NCBI RefSeq assembly: GCF_011009555.1
Contig: NZ_QXHD01000004.1
Coordinates: 4,829,240 to 4,893,239 of the forward strand
Length of the DNA: 64,000 bases
Reading direction: 5' to 3'
From: Adonisia turfae CCMR0081
Lineage (GTDB): Bacteria > Cyanobacteriota > Cyanobacteriia > Phormidesmidales > Phormidesmidaceae
Shown in pieces: positions 53,028 to 62,771 of the stretch. The translations under genes and the position numbers were made by a program. How positions within the stretch are numbered: the stretch's first letter is position 1; every line of letters starts with the position of its first letter. The notes below the pieces were generated by a model that did no database searches, was not told the DNA's origin, and worked only from the letters and a program-made list of their open reading frames with translations.

Positions 53028-53091
53028 CTATCGAAAGTAGGTAGGGTCACAAATCTACCGATATAACGTTATTAGCTCAACTGGTAGTCCT

Positions 53092-54870
53092 ATGACCGTG
53101 GACAATTGCCTCAAATGTGAATCCGTTCGTGAGGAACATGTTCTCCAACATTTAACCTTCCGAGGCTATGCTCTAATTGAGCAGCTCAGCACGTTCCAAG
53201 ATGTCGTCACCTACGTCGCCAGAGATAACCGCGAACCTGAAGGGTGTTATTGTCTTGTACGCGTGTTACCGATAAATAACAATGACGAACCGATTTTAGA
53301 ATTGTTTCAGCCAACACCCAGCATCTCAGCGGCAGCTCAACTGCTAGGTGGGTTTCAAGTAGACAGTTACAGCTATCTCATTCGTCAATATATTCCTGGA
53401 CAACCGCTGACTTGGGAAATTCCAAATCAGATAGGCTGGAATGGCAATCAGGTCATTAACCTGCTGCGGTCAATTTTGAAAACGCTGGTCCAATGTCATC
53501 AAGAAGGTGCCGTTCATGGCAATCTTCACCCCAATAATGTGATCCGTCGACCTGATGGACAGCTGATATTGACGGATTTTACCGGTACCCAAGGACGCTA
53601 TCACCAAACCCTGAGACGGCATAAGGTGGGCCTTAGAAGTAACATTTTAGGACTATTAGAACATCCTGCCTACGCCGCTCCCGAACAATGGCAAGGCTGT
53701 CATCAACCCAGCAGCGACATCTATGCACTAGGAATGTTAGGGTTGCAGTTTCTTCTTGGTCGCCAGTCTTGGACTTCTGAAACGCAGCTCCATCAACTGC
53801 TTAGTAGTCTACCTTATCAGCCGTTGGTAACTATCCTTAAGCGCATGGTTAATAGCATCCCAGACCAGCGCTATATGAATGCTCAGATCGCACTGTTTGC
53901 TCTAGATAATGTTCAATTAGACGACCAGCAACAACGACCAGCACCCATAGAACAACAACGAAGAGAGCAAGAAAACAAACTTCCACAAGCCCCCTTGATC
54001 TTAGGAGATTCCTGGCAGCGACAGCCAAACCATTATCAACTCAGTCAAATGGAGCGTAGGCTCCTAGACTATGATGGGATGCTAGATCAGCGCTCACTCC
54101 CAGCCTCTCTGCCAAGTAAAGAACCATCAGCCAATGCTTTACTCCAGTCTAAATCAAGTCCCGACACGTTGCCAGTTGTCAAATCGCAGGTAGCCTTACT
54201 TTCTATCGAGTCAGAGTTAAACGTACTATCCCGTGACTCAACGTTTGTTCATCCAGAACTGGTGAACACAGAGACCTTAGTCCTAGCCTCTATGTCACTA
54301 GAGGCAGTCTCCATAGAAGATTTATCCCAACCGACTATCGTTGAGGCAACCATAGCCTATGCCAACCCTACTGTTATTGAAGGCTCAAAAGAAACACTGC
54401 TGATGGCTCCTGAGCTGCCTAAAGAGTCACCTGGTTCAAAAATATCTCACTTTAAGTGGACACCAGCTGTCTTGGCAATGACCACATCAGTGGGTGGCGT
54501 TATTCTCTACCAAAATTGGAACTATCTCAATCAAGACGTCACCGCAGCACCAGATACTTCATCCAAGGTTATTACTGATGATATAGAGGTTGCTCAAACT
54601 AACCGTGACTCAGTCCCCATTCCTGTGCCAGAGACTCCCGGCGAATTTGATGTTCGTCCCAGCTTTAGCCAGTCTCAAGCTGAATACAGCGAGAAGCAAG
54701 AAATCATGGCCCAAACCCTGTTGCACGCAGCCTATAAGCAAGCTGCTATTGAAAACTTTGAGCAAGCCTTGAACTATTTACATCAGGTGCCCACCCACAC
54801 CAAAGCCCATCACACGGCTTTAAAAAAGATTGAAGAATATTCGCAAAAAGCAGTAATTAAAGGCCTCTAG
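53092..54870 (+). CDS. Predicted pseudokinase with membrane segment and C-terminal helices
   Basis: The 592-aa protein has a Ser/Thr kinase-like domain at about residues 20-275. The HRD motif reads His142-Gly143-Asn144, so the catalytic Asp is replaced. The following Asn149 is kept, DFG reads Asp162-Phe163-Thr164 and APE is AAPEQ. No glycine-rich loop or VAIK lysine is clear at the N-terminus. A long linker follows, then one membrane helix at about 460-482 and a TPR-like pair of helices at the end. It likely acts as a scaffold or sensor rather than a kinase. It is not next to another signalling gene. Confidence 0.75.
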   Translation: MTVDNCLKCESVREEHVLQHLTFRGYALIEQLSTFQDVVTYVARDNREPEGCYCLVRVLPINNNDEPILELFQPTPSISAAAQLLGGFQVDSYSYLIRQYIPGQPLTWEIPNQIGWNGNQVINLLRSILKTLVQCHQEGAVHGNLHPNNVIRRPDGQLILTDFTGTQGRYHQTLRRHKVGLRSNILGLLEHPAYAAPEQWQGCHQPSSDIYALGMLGLQFLLGRQSWTSETQLHQLLSSLPYQPLVTILKRMVNSIPDQRYMNAQIALFALDNVQLDDQQQRPAPIEQQRREQENKLPQAPLILGDSWQRQPNHYQLSQMERRLLDYDGMLDQRSLPASLPSKEPSANALLQSKSSPDTLPVVKSQVALLSIESELNVLSRDSTFVHPELVNTETLVLASMSLEAVSIEDLSQPTIVEATIAYANPTVIEGSKETLLMAPELPKESPGSKISHFKWTPAVLAMTTSVGGVILYQNWNYLNQDVTAAPDTSSKVITDDIEVAQTNRDSVPIPVPETPGEFDVRPSFSQSQAEYSEKQEIMAQTLLHAAYKQAAIENFEQALNYLHQVPTHTKAHHTALKKIEEYSQKAVIKGL

Positions 54871-54959
54871 TATCCGATGGCAGAAACTTGGCAGCCATTG
54901 CCCCCTATCTCCCCGTCGCTAGTTTAATGTTCGCTATGGTTTATCGTCCTTCTCTTCGC

Positions 54960-55766
54960 CTAGCCAAAGCGACCACTCACATAGTCTCGGGTCAATGTCT
55001 CATGGGGTTGTTGAAAAATTGTCTCGGTAGTATTATATTCCACCAGATAACCATAGCGAAGACCTTTCGGATCAGTCTTCGTATTAAAAAATGCCGCCAT
55101 GTCAGACACACGAGATGCCTGCTGCATGTTATGGGTAACAATCACAATGGTGTAATGTTCCCGCAACTCTTGCATTAGATCTTCAATCAGGTGAGTTGCC
55201 AGCGGATCTAGAGCAGAACAAGGCTCATCCATCAATAACACCTTAGGCTCAACCGCAATGGAGCGGGCTATACAAAGCCGCTGCTGTTGTCCTCCTGAAA
55301 GATCATAACCGCTACAATACAGCCTATCTTTTACCTCATCCCAAAGCCCCACCCGCATCAGAGAGCGCTCGACTAGCTCATTTAGATCACCGGTATAACC
55401 ATTGATGCGTGCACCAAAGGCAATATTCTCATAGATAGAATGATCAAATGGATTGGGCTTTTGAAACACCATGCCAACATTTCGACGCAGGATATCTACC
55501 TCCATTGTCGAATTATAAATATTTTGACCATAAAAGAAGATATCTCCCTGGGTACGTGCTCCTGGAATCAAATCATTGAGGCGATTCAAACAACGAATTA
55601 AGGTACTCTTCCCACACCCGGATGGACCAATCAAAGCCGTAATCTGATGTTCTGGAATATCGAAAGAAACGTCGTAAACACCCAAGGCAGGGCCATAACG
55701 TACGGTAGTATTACGTATACTAAGTACTGTCCTGGGTGGCGCTACCGTTTCTATTTGAGATAGCAT
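54960..55766 (-). CDS. pstB: Phosphate ABC transporter ATP-binding protein
   Basis: The protein is 268 aa from ATG 55766, with GAGG 9 bp upstream. A frame back to 55874 adds a tail unlike PstB. Walker A is GPSGCGKST, the signature LSGGQQQRLCIARS and Walker B VLLMDEPCSALD. IYENIAFGARINGY and a C-terminal TTETIFQQP are PstB-like. It powers phosphate uptake with PstC/PstA. No pstS, pstC, pstA or phoU gene is in the window, so it is an orphan here. Confidence 0.9.
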   Translation of the reverse strand: MLSQIETVAPPRTVLSIRNTTVRYGPALGVYDVSFDIPEHQITALIGPSGCGKSTLIRCLNRLNDLIPGARTQGDIFFYGQNIYNSTMEVDILRRNVGMVFQKPNPFDHSIYENIAFGARINGYTGDLNELVERSLMRVGLWDEVKDRLYCSGYDLSGGQQQRLCIARSIAVEPKVLLMDEPCSALDPLATHLIEDLMQELREHYTIVIVTHNMQQASRVSDMAAFFNTKTDPKGLRYGYLVEYNTTETIFQQPHETLTRDYVSGRFG

Positions 55767-56079
55767 TTGTAAGTACCTCGTAGAGTTCTTTTCCTTACCC
55801 CCGCAATATAGGTAAAAAATTTGAGGAACTTGGGAGGATTGGTAATCGATAAGTTTTCGCCAGGGACGTGACATTTGGTAACACTGCGTTTATTAACTTT
55901 GACGTCTACAGACCAGGACGGTTTACCTACAATATCAATGTGCTGAACTGCCAAGCTGTTAATTGCGGGGTTTAAGCTGTTCTGCTGAGCATATGCGTGA
56001 AGGCTGTCTGCACAATGGACGGGATCAGGATGGTGATGGGAAGTGCTAAGATCCATAGCCGATACCCACCTATGACCGC

Positions 56080-59000
56080 ATGCATCGCATTGCCGCAACA
56101 CCGGGAGGATGGAGCCCAGATACAGACGGAGTCATCATTCTGGAACAAACCCCAGCTCCCATCGTAATTCTCACCGCTGCCGATACAGAAATCCAAACCC
56201 TGGCTGCTAGCCTGCCGAGACTTCCTAAAGACTTTCCTGAATTTCGAGTCGCTAGCCTGCTGCAGCTACAACAAGAACTGAGCATTGATACTTATGTAGA
56301 TGATGTATTGAGTAAAGCCCAGGTCATTGTAGTGCGGCTGTTGGGGGGACGCAGCTACTGGAGCTATGGTCTAGAACGCCTGCGGGAAGTTGCAGAGTTC
56401 CAGGGCATTAGCCTGGTGGTATTACCCGGTGACGATCGCCCCGATCCGGCCCTGAGCAGTTTGGGTACGGTGCCCCTAATCGTAGCGGATACACTCTGGC
56501 ACTACTTTGTGGAAGGGGGAGCGGAAAATCTGACTTACGGGCTACAGTATTTGGCTCGAACCTGTTTGGAATATCCCTATGAGCCACCTGCACCGAAGTC
56601 CGTGCCGCAGTGGGGGGAATATGCATGGAAGAGTAGGAGAATGGGAGAGTGGGAGAGGGAAGAAACAGACAAAAATGTCGTTATTTCTCCCAGAATTGGG
56701 GTGCTCGGGGGGACTTCAACCAATACCGATATAGTTTCTTCGAGAAAATATCTTAAGCCCCAGCCGACGGTGGCGATTTTTTTCTATCGGGCTCATTATC
56801 TGTCTGGCAATACCCGCGTCATTGATACTCTTTGCGAAGCCTTGCAATGCCGTGGGTTAAATCCGCTGCCGCTTTTTCTGCCCTCTCTCCGCAATCCAGA
56901 TATTCAGGCTCAGCTGCTAACTGAACTCACTGAGAATCGTAGTATTGATTTGATTTTGAATACCACTGGATTCTCTCTTGCTAAGTTAAATGCTGAGTCT
57001 CCCCAGGTGGACTTTTGGCAAAAGTTAGATGTGCCGGTGCTTCAGGTGATGCTCAGCGGTGGCAGTGAAGACCAGTGGCAACAACAGTGGCGAGGATTGT
57101 CACCCCGAGATATTGCGATGAATGTGGCGCTACCGGAGGTGGATGGCCGCATCATTAGTCGGGCAGTGTCGTTTAAGGCGGTGCAGACGGATCATCCTCA
57201 GCTGGAGACGACGGTGATGGCCTATGAGCCGAAGGCTGATCGTATTGAGTTTGTTGCTGACCTGGCAGCTAATTGGGTAACGCTGCGGCGCACGGCACCC
57301 CAGCAGCGCAAGGTGGCACTAATTCTGGCCAACTACCCCAACAAAGATGGTCGTTTGGCCAATGGGGTGGGGCTGGATACTCCCGCTAGCTGTTTGGAGA
57401 TTTTGCGATCGCTAACGTCAGCAGGCTATACCGTTACCCCCGGCACTATTCCCCCAGAAGAAATTTTATCGGCCACCGGTGCAGATTTGATCGACTGGCT
57501 TACCCAGGGCATTACCAATGATCCTGAAGGGCAAGGCATGCGCCCTGTGCATCAAACTCTCTCAGCAAAAGATTATCAAGAGTATTTTCAAATGCTGCCT
57601 GTGGCTGTGCAACAGGGTGTCATTGACCGCTGGGGAGCGGTGGCCCCTGACGTGGATATTCCCATTGCCGGCATTCAACTGGGTAACATTTTTATCGGCA
57701 TTCAACCCTCTCGGGGCTATGACGATGATCCGTCGCTGAACTACCATGCGCCAGATTTAGAACCCACCCATCGGTATCTTGCATTTTATGCTTGGCTGCG
57801 TTGCCAGTGGGGAGCCCAAGCTGTTGTCCATGTGGGTAAACATGGCAATTTGGAATGGCTGCCGGGCAAGAGTTTGGCCCTGTCTGAAACCTGTTATCCA
57901 GAAGTGGCCCTGGGGCCAATGCCCCATTTATATCCCTTTATTGTCAACGATCCGGGGGAAGGCACCCAGGCAAAACGTCGGGCGCAGGCGGTGATTTTGG
58001 ATCACCTGACGCCACCTTTGACTCGGGCTGAACTCTATGGCTCGCTGCATCGCTTGGAGGCGCTGATTGATGAGTATTATGATGCGGAGTCGTTAGATCC
58101 AAAAAGACTTCCGGTAATTCGCGATCGCATCTGTTCCCTGGTCACCCAAGCAAATCTACAACAGGATCTCAGTTTGTTGCCAGGTCTGGCTCCCATCTTG
58201 CCACAGCTGCAACTCTCCCAAGAAAAGCAACCTGGATCGCGGCGCAATGATCAATCGTTAGATTCAAATGCCTTTAGCGAATTTATTACCCAAACAGACG
58301 GGTACCTGTGTGATCTCAAGGAAGCTCAAATCCGTGATGGGTTGCATATTTTAGGTCTGTGTCCCGATGGCAGGCAGCTGCGGGATTTGATGGTGGCCAT
58401 TGCCCGGCAGCCTGGCCCTGGTCGTCAGGGGTTAACCCGTGCGATCGCAGACGACTGGGGCTGGGATCTGCATTTTGACCCCCTCACCGCAGATTTAGGC
58501 ACTGTTATCAAAGATCTGGAGATACCAGATACTTTGTTGCAGCCTGAGCGGTTGGCAACTCTCTACACCGTTGGTGATGCCGTTGAAGTACTAGAACACC
58601 AGGCGGCTTGCTTAGTGGAACAATTGCTGGCTAAGGAAGAGAATTTCGTCTGCGGTCCTAAAACAACTGCAGAACTTACCTGGATCCGCCAGTGGCTCTG
58701 GCCCAAACTCACCCAAACCTCCGAGGAAATCACCCACCTGCTCCACGGCTTAAATGGAGGCTATGTGCCCAGCGGTTCCTCTGGTGCACCGACGCGGGGA
58801 CGGGCGGATGTGCTGCCCACCGGGCGGAATTTTTACAGCGTTGATATTCGGGGACTGCCGACGGAAAGTGCCTGGGATGTGGGTCGTCGAGCCGCAGAGA
58901 ACCTGGTGGAGCGCTACACCCAAGAGCAGGGAGACTATCCCAAAACCCTGGGTCTGTCCATGTGGGGCACGGCCACCATGCGCACGGGCGGAGATGACAT

Positions 59001-60075
59001 GGCTGAGGCCCTGGCTCTCCTGGGAGTGCGCCCCGTTTGGGATGGGGTGGGTCGTCGGGTGGTGGATTTTGAAATTCTGCCCCTATCGGTGCTGCAACGC
59101 CCCCGCGTAGATGTTACCCTGCGCATTTCGGGATTCTTCCGCGATGCCTTTCCTAACCTGATTGATTTGTTTAACTCAGCGGTGGCAGCGGTGGCAGCGC
59201 TGGATGAACCGTCTGGCATGAATCCCCTGGCTACCCAGGTAAAGCAAGAAGCCGACCATTGGCAGTCCCTGGGGTTTAGTGCTGAGGATGCCGATATTCG
59301 TGCCCAGTACCGGGTGTTTGGGTCTAAGCCAGGGGCCTATGGTGCCGGACTTCAGGGACTGATTGAGGCACAAAACTGGAGTAGCGATCGCGACCTGGCC
59401 CAGGCTTATATTAACTGGAGTTGCTATGCCTATGGGCGACCCAGCACAGGAGAGTCTTCGGAGCAACAACAGCCGGGTAACGGCAAATTGCGCTCCACCT
59501 CCGTTCCCGATGTCTTTCAACAACGGCTAGGGCAGCTGCAAATTGTGTTGCACAATCAAGATAATCGAGAACATGATCTATTGGACTCTGACGATTATTA
59601 TCAGTTTCAGGGGGGCCTAGTCGCTGCCGTGCGCGCCACCCAGGGCAAAAATCCCACAGCCTATTTTGGTGATCACTCCCGCCCCCAACAGCCGCGAATT
59701 CGCTCTTTGCCCGAGGAGATCAGCCGAGTTTACCGTTCCCGCGTTGTCAATCCTAAATGGATTGCCGGGGTGATGCGCCATGGCTATAAAGGCGCTTTTG
59801 AGATGGCTGCCACGGTGGATTATCTCTTTGCCTATGATGCAACAACCCACGCGGTGGCTGATTTTATGTATGCTGGCGTTGCCGAGACGTACATTCTAGA
59901 CGACAACGTTCAACGCTTTATCCAAACCCATAATCCCTGGGCGTTACGGGATATGTCAGAACGGTTGTTAGAAGCCCACCAGCGAGGATTATGGCAACAG
60001 GTTTCACCCGAAATGCTAGAACAGTTGAGGGCAACTGTGTTAGATGCTGAAGCTCACATTGAGGAAACACTATGA
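56080..60075 (+). CDS. cobN: Cobaltochelatase CobN subunit
   Basis: The 1331-aa protein is a full-length CobN/BchH-superfamily chelatase. It has HVGKHGNLEWLPGK, PHLYPFIVNDPGEGTQAKRR, a cofactor region VPSGSSGAPTRGRADVLPTGRNFYSVD and DNVQRFIQTHNPWALRDMSERLLEA at the end. CobN inserts Co2+ into the corrin precursor with ATPase subunits that resemble ChlI/ChlD, not encoded here. Residues about 183-200 (WKSRRMGEWEREETD) come from a purine-rich low-complexity stretch, GGGAGAGTGGGAGAGGG, and look like an inserted repeat. The stop overlaps cobO by 4 bp. Confidence 0.92.
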   Translation: MHRIAATPGGWSPDTDGVIILEQTPAPIVILTAADTEIQTLAASLPRLPKDFPEFRVASLLQLQQELSIDTYVDDVLSKAQVIVVRLLGGRSYWSYGLERLREVAEFQGISLVVLPGDDRPDPALSSLGTVPLIVADTLWHYFVEGGAENLTYGLQYLARTCLEYPYEPPAPKSVPQWGEYAWKSRRMGEWEREETDKNVVISPRIGVLGGTSTNTDIVSSRKYLKPQPTVAIFFYRAHYLSGNTRVIDTLCEALQCRGLNPLPLFLPSLRNPDIQAQLLTELTENRSIDLILNTTGFSLAKLNAESPQVDFWQKLDVPVLQVMLSGGSEDQWQQQWRGLSPRDIAMNVALPEVDGRIISRAVSFKAVQTDHPQLETTVMAYEPKADRIEFVADLAANWVTLRRTAPQQRKVALILANYPNKDGRLANGVGLDTPASCLEILRSLTSAGYTVTPGTIPPEEILSATGADLIDWLTQGITNDPEGQGMRPVHQTLSAKDYQEYFQMLPVAVQQGVIDRWGAVAPDVDIPIAGIQLGNIFIGIQPSRGYDDDPSLNYHAPDLEPTHRYLAFYAWLRCQWGAQAVVHVGKHGNLEWLPGKSLALSETCYPEVALGPMPHLYPFIVNDPGEGTQAKRRAQAVILDHLTPPLTRAELYGSLHRLEALIDEYYDAESLDPKRLPVIRDRICSLVTQANLQQDLSLLPGLAPILPQLQLSQEKQPGSRRNDQSLDSNAFSEFITQTDGYLCDLKEAQIRDGLHILGLCPDGRQLRDLMVAIARQPGPGRQGLTRAIADDWGWDLHFDPLTADLGTVIKDLEIPDTLLQPERLATLYTVGDAVEVLEHQAACLVEQLLAKEENFVCGPKTTAELTWIRQWLWPKLTQTSEEITHLLHGLNGGYVPSGSSGAPTRGRADVLPTGRNFYSVDIRGLPTESAWDVGRRAAENLVERYTQEQGDYPKTLGLSMWGTATMRTGGDDMAEALALLGVRPVWDGVGRRVVDFEILPLSVLQRPRVDVTLRISGFFRDAFPNLIDLFNSAVAAVAALDEPSGMNPLATQVKQEADHWQSLGFSAEDADIRAQYRVFGSKPGAYGAGLQGLIEAQNWSSDRDLAQAYINWSCYAYGRPSTGESSEQQQPGNGKLRSTSVPDVFQQRLGQLQIVLHNQDNREHDLLDSDDYYQFQGGLVAAVRATQGKNPTAYFGDHSRPQQPRIRSLPEEISRVYRSRVVNPKWIAGVMRHGYKGAFEMAATVDYLFAYDATTHAVADFMYAGVAETYILDDNVQRFIQTHNPWALRDMSERLLEAHQRGLWQQVSPEMLEQLRATVLDAEAHIEETL

Positions 60076-60710
60076 CCAACCCACAGAACACCCCACAAAA
60101 TACGTCAGAAGAGCAAGCCCGTCTACAGAAGATAAAAGCCGCTAAAGATCAGTCCCGTGCCAACCGCGCAGGGAATGAAAAAGGACTGTATCTTTTGTTT
60201 ACAGGATTAGGTAAAGGTAAAACCAGTAGTGCCATGAACCTGGTTTATCGCCATTTAGCCCATGATATGAGGGTGGCTGTGGTGCAGTTTATTAAAAACG
60301 ACAGTGCGTTTCCCGATGGCGATCGCATCATGTTGGAAAAGCTCAAGGAACAGGGTTTTCCCATCAGTATCGATACCCTGGGTGGGGGGTTCACCTGGGA
60401 AACCCAGGACCCGGATCAAGACCAGCGGATGGCGGAGCAGGCCTGGCAAACGGCAACCAAGCTCATTGCGGACCCCGATATTTCCCTGGTTGTTCTGGAT
60501 GAATTACACATTGCGCTCAAAAAAGCTCGGCTAGATCTGACACCTGTAATGGCAGGCATTCAGGCTCGTCCTAACCATTGTCATGTGGCCAGTACCGGAC
60601 GCTATGCGCCCCAGGAATTAATTGATGTTGCTGATTTGGTGACAGAAATGAATCGCATCAAGCACCCCATCAGTGCAGGTATTCCAGCCCAGATAGGGAT
60701 TGAGTATTAG
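60072..60710 (+). CDS. cobO: Cob(I)yrinic acid a,c-diamide / cob(I)alamin adenosyltransferase (CobO/BtuR)
   Basis: The 212-aa protein has the P-loop TGLGKGKTSSAM (about residues 44-55), VAVVQFIKND, DISLVVLDELHIAL and VASTGRYAPQELIDVADLVTEM, all typical of CobA/CobO/BtuR. It transfers the adenosyl group from ATP to Co(I) corrinoids. The 4-bp ATGA overlap with cobN indicates coupled translation. The first 35 residues are a polar tail, usual for the family. Confidence 0.93.
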   Translation: MTNPQNTPQNTSEEQARLQKIKAAKDQSRANRAGNEKGLYLLFTGLGKGKTSSAMNLVYRHLAHDMRVAVVQFIKNDSAFPDGDRIMLEKLKEQGFPISIDTLGGGFTWETQDPDQDQRMAEQAWQTATKLIADPDISLVVLDELHIALKKARLDLTPVMAGIQARPNHCHVASTGRYAPQELIDVADLVTEMNRIKHPISAGIPAQIGIEY

Positions 60711-60770
60711 ATGGCTTTCCATAGTGGATGGACACTATAATCACGTTGCTACTTGTTTAATGATTAAAAG

Positions 60771-61799
60771 ATGCAAAAGCTTACCATAACTCGACCCGAC
60801 GACTGGCATCTGCATGTGCGGGACGGTGTGATGCTGAAAGCGGTTTTGCCCCATACGGTGCGTCAGTTTTCCCGCGCCATCATTATGCCGAATTTGAAGC
60901 CCCCTGTGCGCTCGGTAGCGGATGCGGCAGCCTATCGCGATCGCATTATCGCAGCCATCCCAGCTGGCCAGCAGTTTGAGCCGCTGATGACCCTCTACTT
61001 GACTGACAATACAGACCCCGAAGAAATCATTGCGGCCAAAGCCTCCCAGTTTGTTAAAGCGGTTAAATACTATCCAGCCGGTGCAACAACTAATTCAGAC
61101 TTTGGTGTGACGGATATTCGTAAGTGCGATCGCGTCTTTGCTGCCATGCAGCAGGTGGACATGCCCCTATTGTTACACGGGGAAGTGACCGATAAAGGGG
61201 TCGATGTTTTTGATCGTGAGAAGATATTTATCGAGCAACAGTTGCTCCCACTTAAGCAGCGATTTCCCAACCTGCGTATCGTGCTTGAGCACATTACCAC
61301 CTCAGATGCTGTGCAATTTGTTCTGGCCCATAACCATGTGGCTGCAACCATCACACCGCAGCATTTATTGTTTAACCGTAATGCGCTCTTCCAAGGGGGA
61401 ATTCGCCCCCATTTTTATTGCCTACCAATTTTGAAACATGAGCAGCATCGTCGGGCAATTTTGCAAGCGGCCACTTCGGGTAATCCTAAGTTTTTTCTGG
61501 GTACCGATAGTGCCCCCCATGATCGCAACAATAAGGAAACATCCTGTGGCTGTGCCGGCTGCTATTCGGCCTTGCATGCTATGGAGTTGTATGCAGAAGC
61601 GTTTGAGAGTGTTGACGCCCTCGATAAACTAGAAGCGTTCGCCAGCTTCCATGGACCAGACTTTTACAAACTACCCCGCAATACGCAGCAAATTACCTTG
61701 GTCAAAACACCGTGGCGCATCCCTGATCAAGTGCCTCTGCCTGAGTCTGAACTTGTGCCGTTACGGGCAGGGGAAGAGATGACGTGGCAAATGGCATAG
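60771..61799 (+). CDS. pyrC: Dihydroorotase (Escherichia coli PyrC type)
   Basis: The 342-aa protein has the zinc ligands His13 and His15 in DDWHLHVRDG. Lys99 in AVKYYPAGATTN is the expected carboxylated bridging lysine. LLLHGEVTD, RIVLEHITT and the catalytic Asp in LGTDSAPHDR complete the active site. It closes carbamoyl aspartate to dihydroorotate in pyrimidine synthesis. It is 60 bp after cobO but unrelated in pathway. Confidence 0.95.
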   Translation: MQKLTITRPDDWHLHVRDGVMLKAVLPHTVRQFSRAIIMPNLKPPVRSVADAAAYRDRIIAAIPAGQQFEPLMTLYLTDNTDPEEIIAAKASQFVKAVKYYPAGATTNSDFGVTDIRKCDRVFAAMQQVDMPLLLHGEVTDKGVDVFDREKIFIEQQLLPLKQRFPNLRIVLEHITTSDAVQFVLAHNHVAATITPQHLLFNRNALFQGGIRPHFYCLPILKHEQHRRAILQAATSGNPKFFLGTDSAPHDRNNKETSCGCAGCYSALHAMELYAEAFESVDALDKLEAFASFHGPDFYKLPRNTQQITLVKTPWRIPDQVPLPESELVPLRAGEEMTWQMA

Positions 61800-61924
61800 G
61801 ACCTGCAACAAGGTATGGGTATAGTTCTAACAGAAAGGCCAAGAAACAACGTTCTATGCCAATCCTAAATAGTTAATCCTGTGCAATTTTGATATCCAAA
61901 GCGAAGGCGAAGGTGGTAGATTTA

Positions 61925-62060
61925 ATCTGCTTAGCATCGGTTCTAGTGGAGAACAGCCGCTAGAGGAAAGGGGGAAAGCGCAGTGAAAATCTGCCACTGT
62001 CCCGCAGCTGTGAAGGAAGTTTTATACCTCCCAGTCAGAATGCCCGCCGATGGTCAACCT
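61925..62060 (+). promoter_or_regulatory. Cobalamin riboswitch
   Basis: The core GGGGGAAAGCGCAGTGAAAA, CCACTGTCCCGCAGCTGT (61,994-62,011) and the B12 box AGTCAGAATGCCCGCC (62,033-62,048) are the diagnostic conserved strings of the adenosylcobalamin aptamer, in the right order. A downstream hairpin can be drawn between ACCTGC (62,057-62,062) and GCGAGGT (62,077-62,083), which covers the GAGG ribosome binding site of hupE. That suggests translation is turned off when B12 is bound. Exact aptamer ends are approximate. Confidence 0.93.
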
Positions 62061-62087
62061 GCCGTTTTATTGATCTGCGAGGTACAG

Positions 62088-62771
62088 ATGGGTTTATATG
62101 CTTTAGTCGCCTTGAAGGGTTTCAAGGTTAAGAGTCTTTGTCGTTCAGGTGAGATTGCGCTTGTTGCGATCTCAGCACTTCTCCTCAATGGGTTGCCTGC
62201 CCTAGCTCACCATCCGTTAGGTGGAAAGACACCCGGTAATTTCATTGAAGGTTTTTTGTCGGGTATTGGTCATCCGGTCATTGGACTAGATCATCTAGTG
62301 TTTGTCATCGCCTCAGGGTTGTTAGCCGCGGCCATTGGTCGCAACTTAATTATTCCTGTTGCCTTTGTTTTAGCCTCTCTTTTGGGTACAGGAATTCATT
62401 TGATGAGCATTGATTTGCCGCTTCCTGAGCTGGTAATTTCTGCCTCAGTGCTTGTCTTTGGTGTGCTACTAGCCCTAAAAGAGCGGCCAAATGGCGCGAT
62501 TGTCACTGGTTTAGCTGCCATTTCTGGGTTGTTCCATGGGTTTGCTTACGGAGAATCCATCTTTGGTGCTGAAATGGGTCCTTTGATGGCTTATTTGCTA
62601 GGATTTGCATTTATCCAGCTTGCGATCGCAACAGCTGCTTATGGGATGGGTAGTCGCCTATTCCAACAGTCACCCGAAAGTTCAGCGCTGCGATTTGCTG
62701 GTTTTATTATTTGCGGTGTGGGCGGTACGTTTCTGTCCACACTGATGATGGATTATGTTTTGCTCGCTTAA
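62088..62771 (+). CDS. hupE: HupE/UreJ-type cobalt (or nickel) transporter
   Basis: The protein is 227 aa from ATG 62088, which has GAGG 5 bp upstream. A frame starting at 61983 would translate the riboswitch and was rejected. The N-terminus is a signal-like helix ending ALAHHPLGGKTPGNFIEGFLSGIGHPVIGLDHLVFV, the HupE motif with metal-binding His and Asp. About six membrane segments follow. HupE proteins are secondary Ni/Co transporters; control by a B12 riboswitch points to cobalt. Confidence 0.88.
   Translation: MGLYALVALKGFKVKSLCRSGEIALVAISALLLNGLPALAHHPLGGKTPGNFIEGFLSGIGHPVIGLDHLVFVIASGLLAAAIGRNLIIPVAFVLASLLGTGIHLMSIDLPLPELVISASVLVFGVLLALKERPNGAIVTGLAAISGLFHGFAYGESIFGAEMGPLMAYLLGFAFIQLAIATAAYGMGSRLFQQSPESSALRFAGFIICGVGGTFLSTLMMDYVLLA

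Larger units (their letters stand above)
52600..53091. other. Non-coding interval with repeats and a decayed frame
   Basis: These 492 bp contain a 20-bp tandem repeat (52,661-52,720), a HIP1 site near 52,757, a decayed frame (52,848-53,027) and a MITE-like end GTAGGTAGGGTCAC at 53,038. Confidence 0.5.

Noticed and set aside
61983..62087. Extended N-terminus of HupE
   Set aside because: It would translate the riboswitch core; the GAGG site and signal-like helix support ATG 62088.
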